Both the position numbers and the translations under genes were made by a program. 64,000 nt of DNA. Origin: Cytophagales bacterium. GTDB lineage: Bacteria > Bacteroidota > Bacteroidia > Cytophagales > Spirosomataceae. Shown piece by piece: positions 9,501 to 17,289 of this stretch; within the stretch, counting starts at the first letter, position 1; every line of letters begins with the position of its first letter. Location: NCBI GenBank assembly GCA_004292855.1, contig RDXN01000060.1:28054-92053 (forward strand), read 5' to 3'. The notes under the pieces are model-generated. The model saw only the letters and a list, made by a program, of their open reading frames with translations. It was not told the origin of the DNA and did not search any database.

Positions 9501-10309
9501 GCGTGTCGGTAAGCCAGAACACGGCCATCGGCGCGGCCACCCTCACGGCCAGCAGCCCCGGCATCTGCCCCGGCGCAGGCAACAGCGTCACACTGACGGC
9601 AGGCACGGGCAGTACATACACCTTCCTCAACACGAGCGGAATGGTGTTGCAAACCGGGTCGGTGAACACCTACGCCATCAGCACGGCGGGCACCTACTCG
9701 GTGGTGGTTTCGGAACCCAACGGCTGCACGGCGGGGGCAGTGGTGAGCGTTTCGCTCAACCCCGGTGCAGTGGTGTTAGGGCCAGTCCCCATGGGCGGGG
9801 GCGTGTGCGAGGGCCGCGCCCTAAGTGTGCCTGTGTCTGTTACAGCCACAGGCAACGTAAGCTTCCAGTGGTTGCGCAATGGTGTTGCTACGGGCCAGAA
9901 CACGGCTACGCTCACCCTGGGTGCGGTAACGGCCAACGATGCGGGCATTTATGTGCTGGTAGCCACAGGGGCCTGCAACAGCCAGACCAGCACGGCTTAC
10001 CAGTTGAGCGTGGGTACGGTGACACCCTCGGTGGTGATCACCTTCCCCAGCGGCTCAAGCGTGACGGTATCGGGGTCATTGCCCACCATCACGGTGCCGT
10101 CGGTGGCGGGCGCGAACTTCCTCATCAGCGGGGGCGATTCGTATGAGCACACCCGGATTCTGGACCGTATCAACGGGTATGAGTTCCGGCAGTTCAACCA
10201 GAACACGTCGGGTCTGTTCCCCATCAACGGGGGTGGGCCTTACCGGATACGGGTGGTTCGGAGTGGCTGCGACAAAACGGTGGAGGGCGTGATTGTGGTC
10301 AGGCCGTAA
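3542..10309 (+). CDS. Giant exported surface protein with Gly-rich, two beta-helix and Ig-like domains
   Basis: 2255 residues from the ATG at 3542; a TTG three codons upstream is also possible. Unusually long N-terminal leader, with the hydrophobic signal core at about residues 50-67 ending GMAQ. Then come a Gly-rich domain (about 100-272, mostly GGT codons), a first parallel beta-helix of the choice-of-anchor Q type (about 306-650, starting LYVNAAATAPGDGLSW), PKD/Ig-like segments (about 655-1020), a second beta-helix (about 1027-1570), four Ig-like repeats of about 85 residues (about 1573-1917, each with YxWxxGxTxVxxQT and DAGxYSVxV motifs), a further Ig-like unit (about 2080-2158) and a short C-terminal domain. 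I see no typical type IX sorting signal, although the last 90 residues could be a divergent one. A cell-surface adhesin is likely; its ligand is unknown. Confidence 0.88.
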   Translation: MYPLSSFSSLPVSHRQTPAGPPCVVPAPVSSGPRLAAPTEAGFPIPLRLGWVVLLLCWLGSLPGMAQTVRTFNYTGDVQTFVVPAGVTTLSVVANGAQGHSDGGSGGLGGQVTATLAVTPRQSLSIYVGGSLGFNGGGGGVNTGGGATDIRIGGSQNSNRVVVAGGGGGNGYGGGGGAGGSGGAGGGLTGGSGGDGANGINKGGAGGTGNGGGTGGTGNSAGGAGISGEGGGGGSGYYNAGGGGGGYFGGGGGAASSARDNGGPGGGGGGSSYTSPSITSFSHTQGANTGDGSLTLSYVIPPPPPTRLYVNAAATAPGDGLSWATAFPDLQQALTYTNVSSLTAIWVAGGVYKPTSGSDRTISFAMLPGVAIYGGFAGTETSLSSRTLTYPSSSTLSGDIGGAGNGDNSYNVIENPTGLGLTTTAILDGFVITGGNANGNGNGPDGQGGGMYNNGSSPTVRNCLFQGNSASQYGGAMYNVSSSNPVLTNCAFIANSATDGGGGIYNQGTSPVLTNCSFQGNTSSNQPGQALGQAYGGNSVLTNCVFFDNGGDRTFTRNAFGDIAVSYSLFDQAAYSPFALSYGGFVGSPTNLTTSVSPFVDATSVALSNCSPAINAGDNAAYTTANGPATDLAGQPRLFAGGQVDMGALELQSPPVSVSIAATPSLTITVSTISATLTASGASSYTWSTGQSTSAISASIAGTYSVTGTTSNGCSATASAILSTTGTPVNAVSALVVGTFAAPANCMVRVAFVGSGRQFLLTGPGGYSAVATYRSPITNRNIELVGISQPGVYTLVASGVAGQLTSTTFITVTGTPCQAGTFGVAPNARPDSRQARLAAGLTVTLDPVASVYGTNRRVRATITGGTPGTLYSVALYDGDPATANDISSGFISTSTSAGSGNILTYTGTGTEFFEVNFGVSQVGTGRVLEVYDINGNFATGTFADTAPFEIQDCTPVSVSIAAAPSATICAGSSATLTASGADSYAWSNSQSTTAITVSAAGVYSVTGTTGACSSATSVTVAANPAPTTLYVNAAATGANTGLNWTDAFTDLQSVLTNPCVSSLTAIWVAQGTYKPTGTAARTESFRMLPNVAVYGGFPNTGNPAFGDRNPASFSTILSGDIGTAGSISDNSYHVVVYGSGVGTPILDGVIITGGNANGSSPNNLGGGMLIRTNNGPSSPRLNQVTITQNSGQNNGGIAVYANGAAPTNVASPTLTNCVIASNTSTSSEGGGISLEDDGNAIVGMTLTSCTLVGNIAQGDDAGALFFDVHGQVVIHNSLFENNYSDDEGGAIFAYAGSFTITNSQFLRNTADYGGGALFTESDQYGLIDNCLFDGNSVPNSRNAGAILYDGDDDYGFDLRNSVFQNNTAGTGGALYVDDRGLKTTNCLFINNTATNRGGGIYAASASSFINSVFTGNRASSGGGLYINSSLTMVNSTVASNSATGVQGGGIYATSDVSLINAIIWGNTTTGTATDAQLFRSGGTTSIQNSLIQEGLPTGATDGGGNLLAVTVSPFVSATNLQLNACTPAIDAGDNAAYASAGGSTSDVAGNARTVNALIDMGAYEFSGTASQPVGITAQPVASSVACSGTAVTATVSVTGSGAITYQWFRGTTPVASQTTATLSLTNVQSSDAGSYSVVVTGACGSVTSTAFSLTVNQSIGVTQQPAATSVVCTGASVTVFISATGDISGYQWFKGTTALTGQTSATLTLSGLQPGDTDGYTAMVLSTSCGIVLSNVFNLTVQQNVGITMQPATGTLVCSGATVTATVSASGTGPLAYEWIKGQTLIPGQTTATLTLTNVQQATDADDYRVRVFTGCNNVLSDPFGLSINQAVAITAQPAASSVVCVGSDVTATVSFSGSGPFTFEWYKGATRVASQTTATLSLTNVQTSDAGSYSVRVITPCNTVSSTAFSLTVQQPVTTASLLSSGTLTCGNPSVTLTTTAANATNFTLVNTGDSNGTGQFVVAAPGSYTVRAGAMTSCTNTALASVSVSQNTAIGAATLTASSPGICPGAGNSVTLTAGTGSTYTFLNTSGMVLQTGSVNTYAISTAGTYSVVVSEPNGCTAGAVVSVSLNPGAVVLGPVPMGGGVCEGRALSVPVSVTATGNVSFQWLRNGVATGQNTATLTLGAVTANDAGIYVLVATGACNSQTSTAYQLSVGTVTPSVVITFPSGSSVTVSGSLPTITVPSVAGANFLISGGDSYEHTRILDRINGYEFRQFNQNTSGLFPINGGGPYRIRVVRSGCDKTVEGVIVVRP
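3841..4360 (+). repeat. GGT/GGC-rich low-complexity tract
   Basis: About 500 bases dominated by GGT and GGC triplets, encoding the Gly-rich domain of the giant surface protein. It creates spurious open frames on both strands. Short tandem triplet runs such as GGTGGTGGTGGTGG are potential slippage sites; slippage by whole triplets would vary length without breaking the frame. Confidence 0.8.
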
Positions 10310-10375
10310 ACCGACAAGTATATGGGAGTAGGTTAGTAGCTTCTTCACACCATTGAGGCTAATTATGCAGTATTG

Positions 10376-10408
10376 AAACGTCCGGCCTTGTTGAGCCGGA
10401 CGTTTTTT
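10376..10408 (+). terminator. Intrinsic terminator after the giant surface protein gene
   Basis: Perfect 11-bp arms 10376-10386 and 10395-10405 (AAACGTCCGGC), loop CTTGTTGA, then a T run. It is a near copy of the hairpin at 3319-3352, so the adhesin unit is bracketed by two related terminators. Confidence 0.87.
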
Positions 10409-10469
10409 TGTTTAAACTAGACCCGTTAAATTCACCAACAGGCCCGCTCTGCAATCTCCCTCTGCCCAT

Positions 10470-11192
10470 ATGCCCCCCGAACTGCCAATCCTATTTCGTT
10501 CTGCCGAATTTGTCGCCATCAACAAACCCCACGGCTTGCTCGTGCATCGTTCACCCATGGCCGCCGATGCGAGCGAGTTTGCCGTGCAACTCCTTCGCGA
10601 CCAGTTGGGGCAGCGCGTGTATCCCGTCCATCGACTCGACCGCAAAACGGGGGGGGTGTTGCTCTTTGCCCTCGACGTGGCCACCAACGCGGCCATGCAA
10701 ACGCAGTTTATGAACGGGCAGGTCGACAAAACGTATGTGGCCCTCGTGCGCGGCCACACGCCCGACGCGCTGACTATAGACTACCCCCTCCGACGCGACG
10801 AGGCCGACGGCAAACCGGGGCCTCTGCAAGACGCCGTTACGCATCTGAAAACCATTGCTCAAACCGAAGTGCCCATTGCCCACGGCAAACACGCCACCTC
10901 GCGTTACTCGCTCGTGGAGCTAACGCCCGAAACAGGCCGCATGCACCAACTCCGCCGACACACGGCCCACATCATGCACCCGATCATTGGCGACCGGCCC
11001 CACGGCTGCAACAAGCAAAACAAGCTGTTTTTGGAGCAATTCGCCATGAATACCATGCTGTTGCACGCCCGGAAACTTCGGTTTAACCACCCTGTTTCGG
11101 GGGAGGAAATCCAGATTGAAGCCTCTATTCAGGCCGAGTTTGCGCGGATGATGCACACATTATTCGCTACACCCGATTCCCTCCTGACATAG
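10470..11192 (+). CDS. truC: tRNA pseudouridine(65) synthase TruC-like
   Basis: 240 residues, RluA-type pseudouridine synthase. The catalytic motif HRLDRKTGG (Asp nucleophile) is at about residues 52-60. The C-terminal signature GRMHQLRRHTAHIMHPIIGD is followed by HGCNKQNKLF, which is closer to TruC (position 65 of certain tRNAs) than to RluC/RluD. No S4 domain is present, also as in TruC. The length fits the family. It lies alone, followed after 52 bases by a DinB-fold gene. Confidence 0.85.
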   Translation: MPPELPILFRSAEFVAINKPHGLLVHRSPMAADASEFAVQLLRDQLGQRVYPVHRLDRKTGGVLLFALDVATNAAMQTQFMNGQVDKTYVALVRGHTPDALTIDYPLRRDEADGKPGPLQDAVTHLKTIAQTEVPIAHGKHATSRYSLVELTPETGRMHQLRRHTAHIMHPIIGDRPHGCNKQNKLFLEQFAMNTMLLHARKLRFNHPVSGEEIQIEASIQAEFARMMHTLFATPDSLLT

Positions 11193-11211
11193 GGCTGTCA
11201 CTACCGGCCCG

Positions 11212-11219
11212 GACCTTTG
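11212..11219 (+). promoter_or_regulatory. Weak promoter -7-like box GACCTTTG
   Basis: One mismatch to TAnnTTTG, 25 bases before the ATG of the DinB-fold gene. Plausible by spacing only. Confidence 0.25.
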
Positions 11220-11244
11220 TGGGGTAAACAAATCGCCTACAAAC

Positions 11245-11742
11245 ATGACACAGGTAGAAGCCCTCCGCAAAGAGATGGAGCAAGAGGCCGTCACGACCCA
11301 CAAGATGCTCGAACGTATTCCCGACGACCGGCTCGACTGGCAACCCCACTCCAAAAGCATGACCATCCGGCAATTGGCCACTCACATCGCCGAGATACCC
11401 ACCTGGACGCCCATGACTTTTACGACGGACGGGATCGATTTTGAGCAAATGGACTACAACCCAACGGTTGTTAACAGCACCGCCGAGTTGGTAGCCCTGC
11501 ACCAGAAGTCGCTTCAGGCGGGCCTGGCCGCGCTAGCCACCGCCACCGACGACCAACTCGACCCTATCTGGACGATGCGTTCGGGGGATGTAATTCACAG
11601 TCAGGAGACCAAAGGCGAAAGTATTCGCATGGCCTTCTGCCAGACGGTCCACCACCGGGCGCAGTTGGGCGTGTACCTGCGCCTGCTCGACATCCCGATT
11701 CCCGGCAGCTACGGCCCTAGTGCCGACGAACCCTGGGTATAA
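11245..11742 (+). CDS. DinB-family four-helix bundle protein
   Basis: 165 residues. The pattern typical of the DinB/YfiT-like superfamily is visible: a first helix with LRKEMEQEAVTTHKMLERIP, then DRLDWQPHSKSMTIRQLATHIAE, with the His of ATHIAE as a metal ligand, and a late FCQTVHHRAQLGVYLRLL supplying further His residues. Bacterial members are often thiol-dependent metal-binding transferases or detoxification proteins. The substrate cannot be told. It ends four bases before the convergent gene at 11747. Confidence 0.85.
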   Translation: MTQVEALRKEMEQEAVTTHKMLERIPDDRLDWQPHSKSMTIRQLATHIAEIPTWTPMTFTTDGIDFEQMDYNPTVVNSTAELVALHQKSLQAGLAALATATDDQLDPIWTMRSGDVIHSQETKGESIRMAFCQTVHHRAQLGVYLRLLDIPIPGSYGPSADEPWV

Positions 11743-11746
11743 GAGC

Positions 11747-13105
11747 TTACTCTTCGATTGGGTTGCCCTGCTCGTCGATGTCGTACGTACGGCCCTTGAG
11801 CACCACCGTGGCCCGGCCATCGCGGAAGGTCGTGATGTCGTCGTAGATAGGCAGAATCATCCAGTCGTTATTGCGCCAGAGGCCCCACCGGCGACCCAAT
11901 TTGGCGGGCCGCTCCCCAAACTGACCGGTTGTTTCGAGCAGCCGGTCATACTTTTTTGGGGGTTCCACAACGGGAGGGGCGTCAGAAATCGGAGTCGATT
12001 GGGATTCGGCAACGGGTTCGCGGGAGCGGTCGTCGGAGGCAACGGTCTCGCTGGGGGCAGTTTCGTTAGCAGCCTCTCGCTCCCGACGCAACCGGTTCCG
12101 TTCAGCGCGTGATGGGCGGTCGCTCCTGCGCGACTCCCCAGTTTGTTCGGTACGTTCCGGTTCGCGCTCAGGTTTGTCGTTTTTATTCTGATTGGGTTTG
12201 ATCAGAAAATACAAAATCAGCAACACCGCCACGGCAAACACGGCTCCCCACAGGCCCGCGTTCCCGCCCGATTCTTGTTCGGGTTGAGAGGGAACCGGGG
12301 CGGGGTTGTATGGGGGCGGTGGCGTATAGGCCGGTTCGGGCGTTGCGAGTGGCACATAGGCGGGCGTGGGGACTGGCTCTGGTTCGGGGGGAGTGTCCCA
12401 ATGGCTCAGGTGCCGCCAATCGGTCGAGAGCAGCTTTTCGGCCAGCGTTGCCCCCGTCGGTTCCGTTACCGACGCGTAAAAATTAGCCGACAGATAGGCC
12501 AGAATTTCCTCGGCCAACGTGCGCTCATCGGTGGGCATCGCCCGAAACAACAAGCGCAGGTCGCGGGCCGAAATATGCCCGTTGTACTCATCCAGAATGG
12601 CCTTCACACGCTCGGGTGGGGCGGACTGGGCCTCTACACGAGGGTTTTCAGCCGGAACCACAGGCGCGACCGGAGGAGCGGGCGGGCTAATGGGTGGTGG
12701 CGTTACCTCCGCCACCGAACCGGCGGGGTCCGTGGGGGCAGGGGTTGCCGGAGCTGCTTTTTTGAGGTCGGTAATAATAAGCGGCAGCCAACGATCACGC
12801 ACAAACGGGGCCGAGAGGCCCATGCGTTCGGCCTCGGTTACGAACTCGTCTTGCTGGGTTTGGTGCATCTCGAACTGGGGCTGGGCCATCAGGGCGTCTT
12901 CGATACGTCGGTGGAGGTCAGCGAGTTTCTCGAAATTAACCTGGCGGCTCACCTCGTTCACCAACCGCCTGAATTCCTCTGCCCCAATGCCCTCGCGGGC
13001 AGCTTCGTCGGGTAGGCCGGTTTGTCGCCATTGGCGATCTTTCACCTGCCCGCGCCGTACGACAATCTCCTCTTTTATGCGTTCCTGTAGTGTTGCTCTG
13101 TTCAT
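11747..13105 (-). CDS. Single-pass membrane protein with a C-terminal WG-type repeat
   Basis: 452 residues of unknown function. N-terminal 110 residues are helical and charged (QERIKEEIVVRRGQVKDRQW), followed by a Pro/Ala-rich linker (about 112-165), a helical region (about 165-230), a Pro/Tyr-rich stretch, one transmembrane segment (LWGAVFAVAVLLILYFLI, about 285-303), then a long Arg/Glu/Ser-rich charged region. The last 65 residues (KLGRRWGLWRNNDWMILPIY, then YDDITTFRDGRATVVL) resemble a WG repeat, a module often seen on bacterial surface and envelope proteins. It probably scaffolds something at the inner membrane. Divergent from the symporter gene. Confidence 0.72.
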   Translation of the reverse strand: MNRATLQERIKEEIVVRRGQVKDRQWRQTGLPDEAAREGIGAEEFRRLVNEVSRQVNFEKLADLHRRIEDALMAQPQFEMHQTQQDEFVTEAERMGLSAPFVRDRWLPLIITDLKKAAPATPAPTDPAGSVAEVTPPPISPPAPPVAPVVPAENPRVEAQSAPPERVKAILDEYNGHISARDLRLLFRAMPTDERTLAEEILAYLSANFYASVTEPTGATLAEKLLSTDWRHLSHWDTPPEPEPVPTPAYVPLATPEPAYTPPPPYNPAPVPSQPEQESGGNAGLWGAVFAVAVLLILYFLIKPNQNKNDKPEREPERTEQTGESRRSDRPSRAERNRLRREREAANETAPSETVASDDRSREPVAESQSTPISDAPPVVEPPKKYDRLLETTGQFGERPAKLGRRWGLWRNNDWMILPIYDDITTFRDGRATVVLKGRTYDIDEQGNPIEE

Positions 13106-13130
13106 GAGACTGCAAATTTAAAATTTCCTC

Positions 13131-13138
13131 TATTTTTG
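13131..13138 (+). promoter_or_regulatory. Promoter -7-like box TATTTTTG
   Basis: Exact TAnnTTTG match 23 bases before the ATG at 13162 of the symporter gene. It supports that ATG over the GTG at 13138, which overlaps the box. Confidence 0.5.
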
Positions 13139-13161
13139 TGCATTCTCCTTTCAGCAACAGA

Positions 13162-14418
13162 ATGAAATTAAACATCACGACCAAAATTGTTATCGGCTTC
13201 GCGCTTGGCGTCATTATTGGTCAGATTCTACACAGCACCACCGACCCTGAAACAGCTAAGGCGGTATCGGATAAGTTTCAACTTCTAAGCAAAATATTCC
13301 TTAAACTCATCAAAATGATTATCGGGCCGCTGGTGTTTTCAACACTGGTGGTAGGCATTGCCAAACTGGGCGATTTTAAAGTAGTTGGCCGTATAGGTAT
13401 CAAAACGCTTGGCTACTTTTACTTTGCCACCATCCTGTCGTTGATTATTGGTCTCGTGGTAGTAAACGTCACCCGGCCCGGCGAAATTCAGGAGTGGCCG
13501 CGCCCTACTGCTGGCACCACGACGGGTATCGAAGGCAAAAAGCTGAATAGCCTCGAAGATTTTATTCTCCATATCTTCCCCGACAGCGCGTTCCGTGCCC
13601 TTGCCGAAAACGAAATCCTGCAAATTGTGGTGTTTGCCCTTTTCTTCGGCGTCGCGCTGGGAGCCATTGGCGAGAAAGGCAAAAGTATCACGAAAGCTCT
13701 CGATGCCCTGAGCGAGTTGGTGTTCAAAATGGTGGGCTATGTGATGCAAATGGCCCCATTTGCTGTTCTGGGGGCAATGACTGCCGTTGTGGCCGCCAAA
13801 GGGCTGGGCATCCTGGTATCGTACGCCTACCTGCTCGTGTGTTTCTTCGGAGGATTGTTGTTCTTTATTTTCGTGGTCCTGTTTGCCATCTGCACGGTGA
13901 TGGGTATTCCGTTTTTCAAGCTCATGGCACAGATAAAAGACCCCCTGCTCCTGTCGTTCAGCACGGCGAGTTCAGAAGCCTCGCTGCCGCAGCAGATTAA
14001 AGCACTGGAAAACTTCGGTATTTCATCGCGGATTATCGGGTTCGTGTTGCCGCTTGGCTACTCGTTTAACCTCGACGGCTCCATGATGTACATGACCTTC
14101 GCGACGGGCTTCCTGGCGCAGGCCTACGGGGTGCCACTCACACTCGAACAGCAAATCCTGATGCTGCTCACCCTCATGATCACTTCCAAAGGCATCGCCG
14201 GAGTGCCACGGGCCTCGTTGGTTGTTATTGCAGGCACAATGGCCCTCTTCAACTTACCACCCGAAGGCCTCGCCCTGATTTTGGGCATCGACCCATTTCT
14301 CGATATGGGCCGTTCGGCTACGAGCGTGGCGGGCAACGCCGTTGCGACCGCCGTTGTAGCCAAGTGGGAAGGCGAATACGACCCCAACCGGGCAGTGCCG
14401 GTTGATACGGGGGTGTAG
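13162..14418 (+). CDS. Dicarboxylate/amino acid:cation symporter (DAACS, GltP/DctA type)
   Basis: 418 residues from the ATG at 13162. Multiple hydrophobic segments spread over the whole length. Family signatures: the serine-rich re-entrant motif FSTASSEASLPQQIKAL (about residues 270-286), then GYSFNLDGSMMYMTFATGFL with the conserved Asn-Leu-Asp-Gly, and near the end DMGRSATSVAGNAVATAVVA, the substrate/cation site. These carriers import glutamate, aspartate or C4-dicarboxylates with Na+ or H+. The exact substrate is not predictable from the motifs seen. Own promoter-like box at 13131. Confidence 0.92.
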   Translation: MKLNITTKIVIGFALGVIIGQILHSTTDPETAKAVSDKFQLLSKIFLKLIKMIIGPLVFSTLVVGIAKLGDFKVVGRIGIKTLGYFYFATILSLIIGLVVVNVTRPGEIQEWPRPTAGTTTGIEGKKLNSLEDFILHIFPDSAFRALAENEILQIVVFALFFGVALGAIGEKGKSITKALDALSELVFKMVGYVMQMAPFAVLGAMTAVVAAKGLGILVSYAYLLVCFFGGLLFFIFVVLFAICTVMGIPFFKLMAQIKDPLLLSFSTASSEASLPQQIKALENFGISSRIIGFVLPLGYSFNLDGSMMYMTFATGFLAQAYGVPLTLEQQILMLLTLMITSKGIAGVPRASLVVIAGTMALFNLPPEGLALILGIDPFLDMGRSATSVAGNAVATAVVAKWEGEYDPNRAVPVDTGV

Positions 14419-14430
14419 TTAGGCTAAAAA

Positions 14431-14814
14431 TTAGTCGAACGACAAGGCCGGAAGCTCGGCCAGAATTTCGCGCATCCGTCGGCGGGCAATAACTACGTCT
14501 TCGCCAGTAATTAGCCGCACTACCTGCTTCCCCGGAATTACGCCTGCTACATATTGACGATTTATGGCATGCTTGCTATGAATTCGGATGTATTCGGTGG
14601 GGCTAATGCGGGTAAGGAGTTGCCCCAACGTGATGGAGACAAGCAGGCGGGAACCATCCTGAAAAATGCAGTTGGTGTAGTTGCTGTCGGCTTCGAACCG
14701 GACAAATCGGTTTAGTTCGACCTGCCGACGGTGACCATCGGCAAATTGCAGTTTCAGCGTTGGCTCGGGGCATACGCCGAAGCGTGCCCGATCCGACATC
14801 GAGAGAGGATACAT
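14431..14814 (-). CDS. Stand-alone LytTR DNA-binding protein
   Basis: 127 residues with no receiver domain. The LytTR fold spans about residues 20-120: LNRFVRFEADSNYTNCIF, LVSITLGQLLTRISPTEYIR and IHSKHAINRQYVAGV. An alternative start at the sixth codon (MSDRARF) is possible. Receiver-less LytTR proteins can be controlled by membrane partners or bind constitutively. It lies 147 bases downstream of the NatAB-type ABC operon in the same direction, with a terminator in between. Three 9-bp repeats at 21-bp period precede that operon, so it may regulate the transporter. Confidence 0.88.
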   Translation of the reverse strand: MYPLSMSDRARFGVCPEPTLKLQFADGHRRQVELNRFVRFEADSNYTNCIFQDGSRLLVSITLGQLLTRISPTEYIRIHSKHAINRQYVAGVIPGKQVVRLITGEDVVIARRRMREILAELPALSFD

Positions 14815-14903
14815 GGCCTAAAGAGTTTATGGTTAAAAAGATGCGTCAAAGTAACAGGTTAAGATTTGATTAACCAAACGCACGACCAATCATCTATAAA
14901 CAA

Positions 14904-14934
14904 CGAAGCACCGCTCGTGGTGAGCGGTGCTTCG
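14904..14934 (-). terminator. Terminator of the NatAB-type operon
   Basis: Perfect 13-bp arms 14904-14916 and 14922-14934 (CGAAGCACCGCTC in the left arm), 5-base loop. Read leftwards it is followed by a T-rich TTGTTTATAG tail. It lies 28 bases beyond the permease stop. Confidence 0.75.
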
Positions 14935-14961
14935 ATCAGGCAAACGATAAGGACGAATATG

Positions 14962-16317
14962 TTACGCCTTATAAAATACCCACTTCGCCAGCTCGGCGTA
15001 GGTCGGTTTCTTGCCATACATGAGGATACCCACGCGGTAGATACGAGCCGCTACCCAGGCAATGCCTATGAAACCACCAATGAGCAATGCTACCGACAAG
15101 GCAATTTCCCAGATCGGAACACCAAATGGAATTCGGACGAGCATAACAATGGGCGAGGTGAGCGGAATCATCGAAAACCAGAAAGCCACGGCCCCGTCAG
15201 GGTTCAGCACCACCGTTTGTGCAATAATAAATCCGAGAATTAGGGGAATGGTTATGGGAAACATGAACTGTTGAGAGTCGGTTTCGTTGTCTACAGCCGC
15301 TCCCACAGCCGCAAACAAAGCACTATAAAGCAGATATCCACCTACAAAATAAATAAAGAAGCAGGTCAGCAACAGCGGCCAATTGACTGTGCTTAACGCG
15401 CTCTGAACTTTAGCCATCATGTTGGCGTCGTTGGCTGCTTTGGCTTTGGCCTGCTCACCCTTCACAGACATGCCGGGGGGCGTTGCGGCTCCGGGAGAAG
15501 CCGACCGAACAGCCGATTGCTCTACACGCTCCTTGAGGGCATCGCTCCCAATTACTGCCGACAAGCCGGTGGAGAGGCCAATTGTGAGTAAAATCCAGAG
15601 CATAAATTGGGTCAAACCGACCAAAGCCACACCCAGAATTTTGCCGGCCATGAGCTGAAATGGCTTCACCGACGAGATAATAACCTCGACAATCCGGTTC
15701 GTTTTTTCTTCCAGCACACCCCGCATCACCTGCGCCCCGTATAGGAAAATAGTGAAGTAAATAAGGCCCGCCAACACATAGCCCAAGATGGTTGCCGCCC
15801 CCGAACTACTGTCTTTTTCGCCCTCTTCGCTCAGGTTGTAGGTGCGGGCCGAAACATTCACTTTGGTGTTTTCGAGCACTTTCCGGTCGATGCCCGCCGA
15901 AATCAACTTCTGGTTTTCGATTTCATTCTCCACCACGTTTTCGATGTCCCGTACAACACCCAGACTGACGTTCTTTTCGGCATAAATCTTCAGACCCTTC
16001 GGATCGTCGATAATATTGGCCGGAACGTGGGTGAGCACATCGTAGCCGCTTTTCGCAAACTTACGCTTAGCCTCGTCGATGGTCTGGTTGCTCGACTCAA
16101 ACTTTAGCTCCTCCGTCGATTGAAACACCGATGCGAATCGCTTGGTATCATCAACCACCTGCACCCGCTTTAAATCGGTTTTGCGCGTGGCCAGATAAGC
16201 GGGCAAGAGCCAGAGTGCCGACATCAGAATCGGCGTCAGGAGCGTCATGACGATGAATGACTTTTTCTTCACGCGAACCAGATATTCGCGTCGCATGATC
16301 AGGAAGATGGTTTTCAT
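14962..16317 (-). CDS. ABC-2-type transporter permease (NatB-like)
   Basis: 451 residues. An N-terminal transmembrane segment (SFIVMTLLTPILMSALWLL) is followed by an extracytoplasmic domain of about 150 residues and five or so further membrane segments in the second half (about 195-450), including LAGLIYFTIFLYGAQVMRGV, where a conserved EEKTNRIVEVIISSVKP loop marks the ABC-2/NatB family. Together with the upstream ATPase it forms an exporter; relatives export Na+, drugs or lipids. Its ATG overlaps the ATPase stop codon by four bases (ATGA), so the two are translationally coupled. Confidence 0.9.
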   Translation of the reverse strand: MKTIFLIMRREYLVRVKKKSFIVMTLLTPILMSALWLLPAYLATRKTDLKRVQVVDDTKRFASVFQSTEELKFESSNQTIDEAKRKFAKSGYDVLTHVPANIIDDPKGLKIYAEKNVSLGVVRDIENVVENEIENQKLISAGIDRKVLENTKVNVSARTYNLSEEGEKDSSSGAATILGYVLAGLIYFTIFLYGAQVMRGVLEEKTNRIVEVIISSVKPFQLMAGKILGVALVGLTQFMLWILLTIGLSTGLSAVIGSDALKERVEQSAVRSASPGAATPPGMSVKGEQAKAKAANDANMMAKVQSALSTVNWPLLLTCFFIYFVGGYLLYSALFAAVGAAVDNETDSQQFMFPITIPLILGFIIAQTVVLNPDGAVAFWFSMIPLTSPIVMLVRIPFGVPIWEIALSVALLIGGFIGIAWVAARIYRVGILMYGKKPTYAELAKWVFYKA

Positions 16318-17228
16318 TGTCCGTTTACGGCTTTAATAAAGATGTCGTTCATACTGGGAATATTCTCGCCAAAACTGCGGATGGCCACGCGGTCGAGCAG
16401 GTTACGGATGAGGTCGTTGACCGAGGCATCGGGCGGAATCCTGATGTCGACACGGGTGAAGCCTTCATCGAGCGGCTGACTGTCGACTACGGTAAACACC
16501 GGAGGCAGGTCGGTCAACTCGCCCTGAAATTCGGCGCGGTAGGTGTGCGTTTTGAATTGCTCTTTGATCGCTTTCTTGGGGCCGTCCAGAATCTTGTGCG
16601 AACGGTTGATGAGCGCGATGTAGTCGCACAACTCTTCAACCGACTCCATCCGGTGCGTAGAGAAAATAATCGTGGACCCGTTCCGGCGGAGTTCCAAAAT
16701 CTCGTCTTTGATTAGATTCGCGTTGATGGGGTCGAAGCCCGAAAACGGTTCGTCCAGAATAATCAGGTCGGGTTCGTGCAGTACGGTGGCCACAAACTGA
16801 ATTTTCTGTTGCATACCCTTCGAGAGGTCCTCAACGGCTTTGTTCCACCAGGGCTTAATGTCGAACTTGGTAAACCAGATTTTCAGTTTGTCCATAGCCT
16901 GCTTCTCGCTCAGGCCTTTGAGCTGGGCCAGGTAAAGCAGTTGCTCGCCTACCTTCATTTTTTTGTAGAGGCCGCGCTCTTCGGGCAGGTAGCCGATACG
17001 CCCGATGTGTTCGGGGCGGAGGGGGTCGCCCCCCAGAAACACCTCACCCTCGTCTGGGGCCGTGATCTGGTTGATAATGCGGATGAGCGAGGTTTTTCCG
17101 GCTCCGTTAGGGCCAAGTAGCCCGAAAATGCAGCCACGCGGCACGGTCAGGCTGACACCGTCGAGTGCCCGATGCTGGGCGTACTGCTTAACAATGTTGC
17201 GTGTTTCGAGTATAGCGGTTGAAGTCAC
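16314..17228 (-). CDS. ABC transporter ATP-binding protein (NatA-like)
   Basis: 304 residues, GTG start at 17228; no in-frame ATG precedes the conserved domain. Walker A GPNGAGKTS at about residues 38-46, Q-loop region, signature LSKGMQQK at about 134-141, Walker B LIILDEPFSGFD, and the switch His in IFSTHRMESVEELC. A C-terminal extension of about 80 residues is typical of DUF4162-like tails in NatA. First gene of a two-gene exporter operon; the 21-bp iterons at 17290-17340 lie 62-112 bases upstream of the start codon. Confidence 0.92.
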   Translation of the reverse strand: MTSTAILETRNIVKQYAQHRALDGVSLTVPRGCIFGLLGPNGAGKTSLIRIINQITAPDEGEVFLGGDPLRPEHIGRIGYLPEERGLYKKMKVGEQLLYLAQLKGLSEKQAMDKLKIWFTKFDIKPWWNKAVEDLSKGMQQKIQFVATVLHEPDLIILDEPFSGFDPINANLIKDEILELRRNGSTIIFSTHRMESVEELCDYIALINRSHKILDGPKKAIKEQFKTHTYRAEFQGELTDLPPVFTVVDSQPLDEGFTRVDIRIPPDASVNDLIRNLLDRVAIRSFGENIPSMNDIFIKAVNGQ

Positions 17229-17289
17229 AAGATGGTTTCGAATGTTCTAGCTCAAAGATACACCCTGTAAGCGAATCCCGTTACTACTT

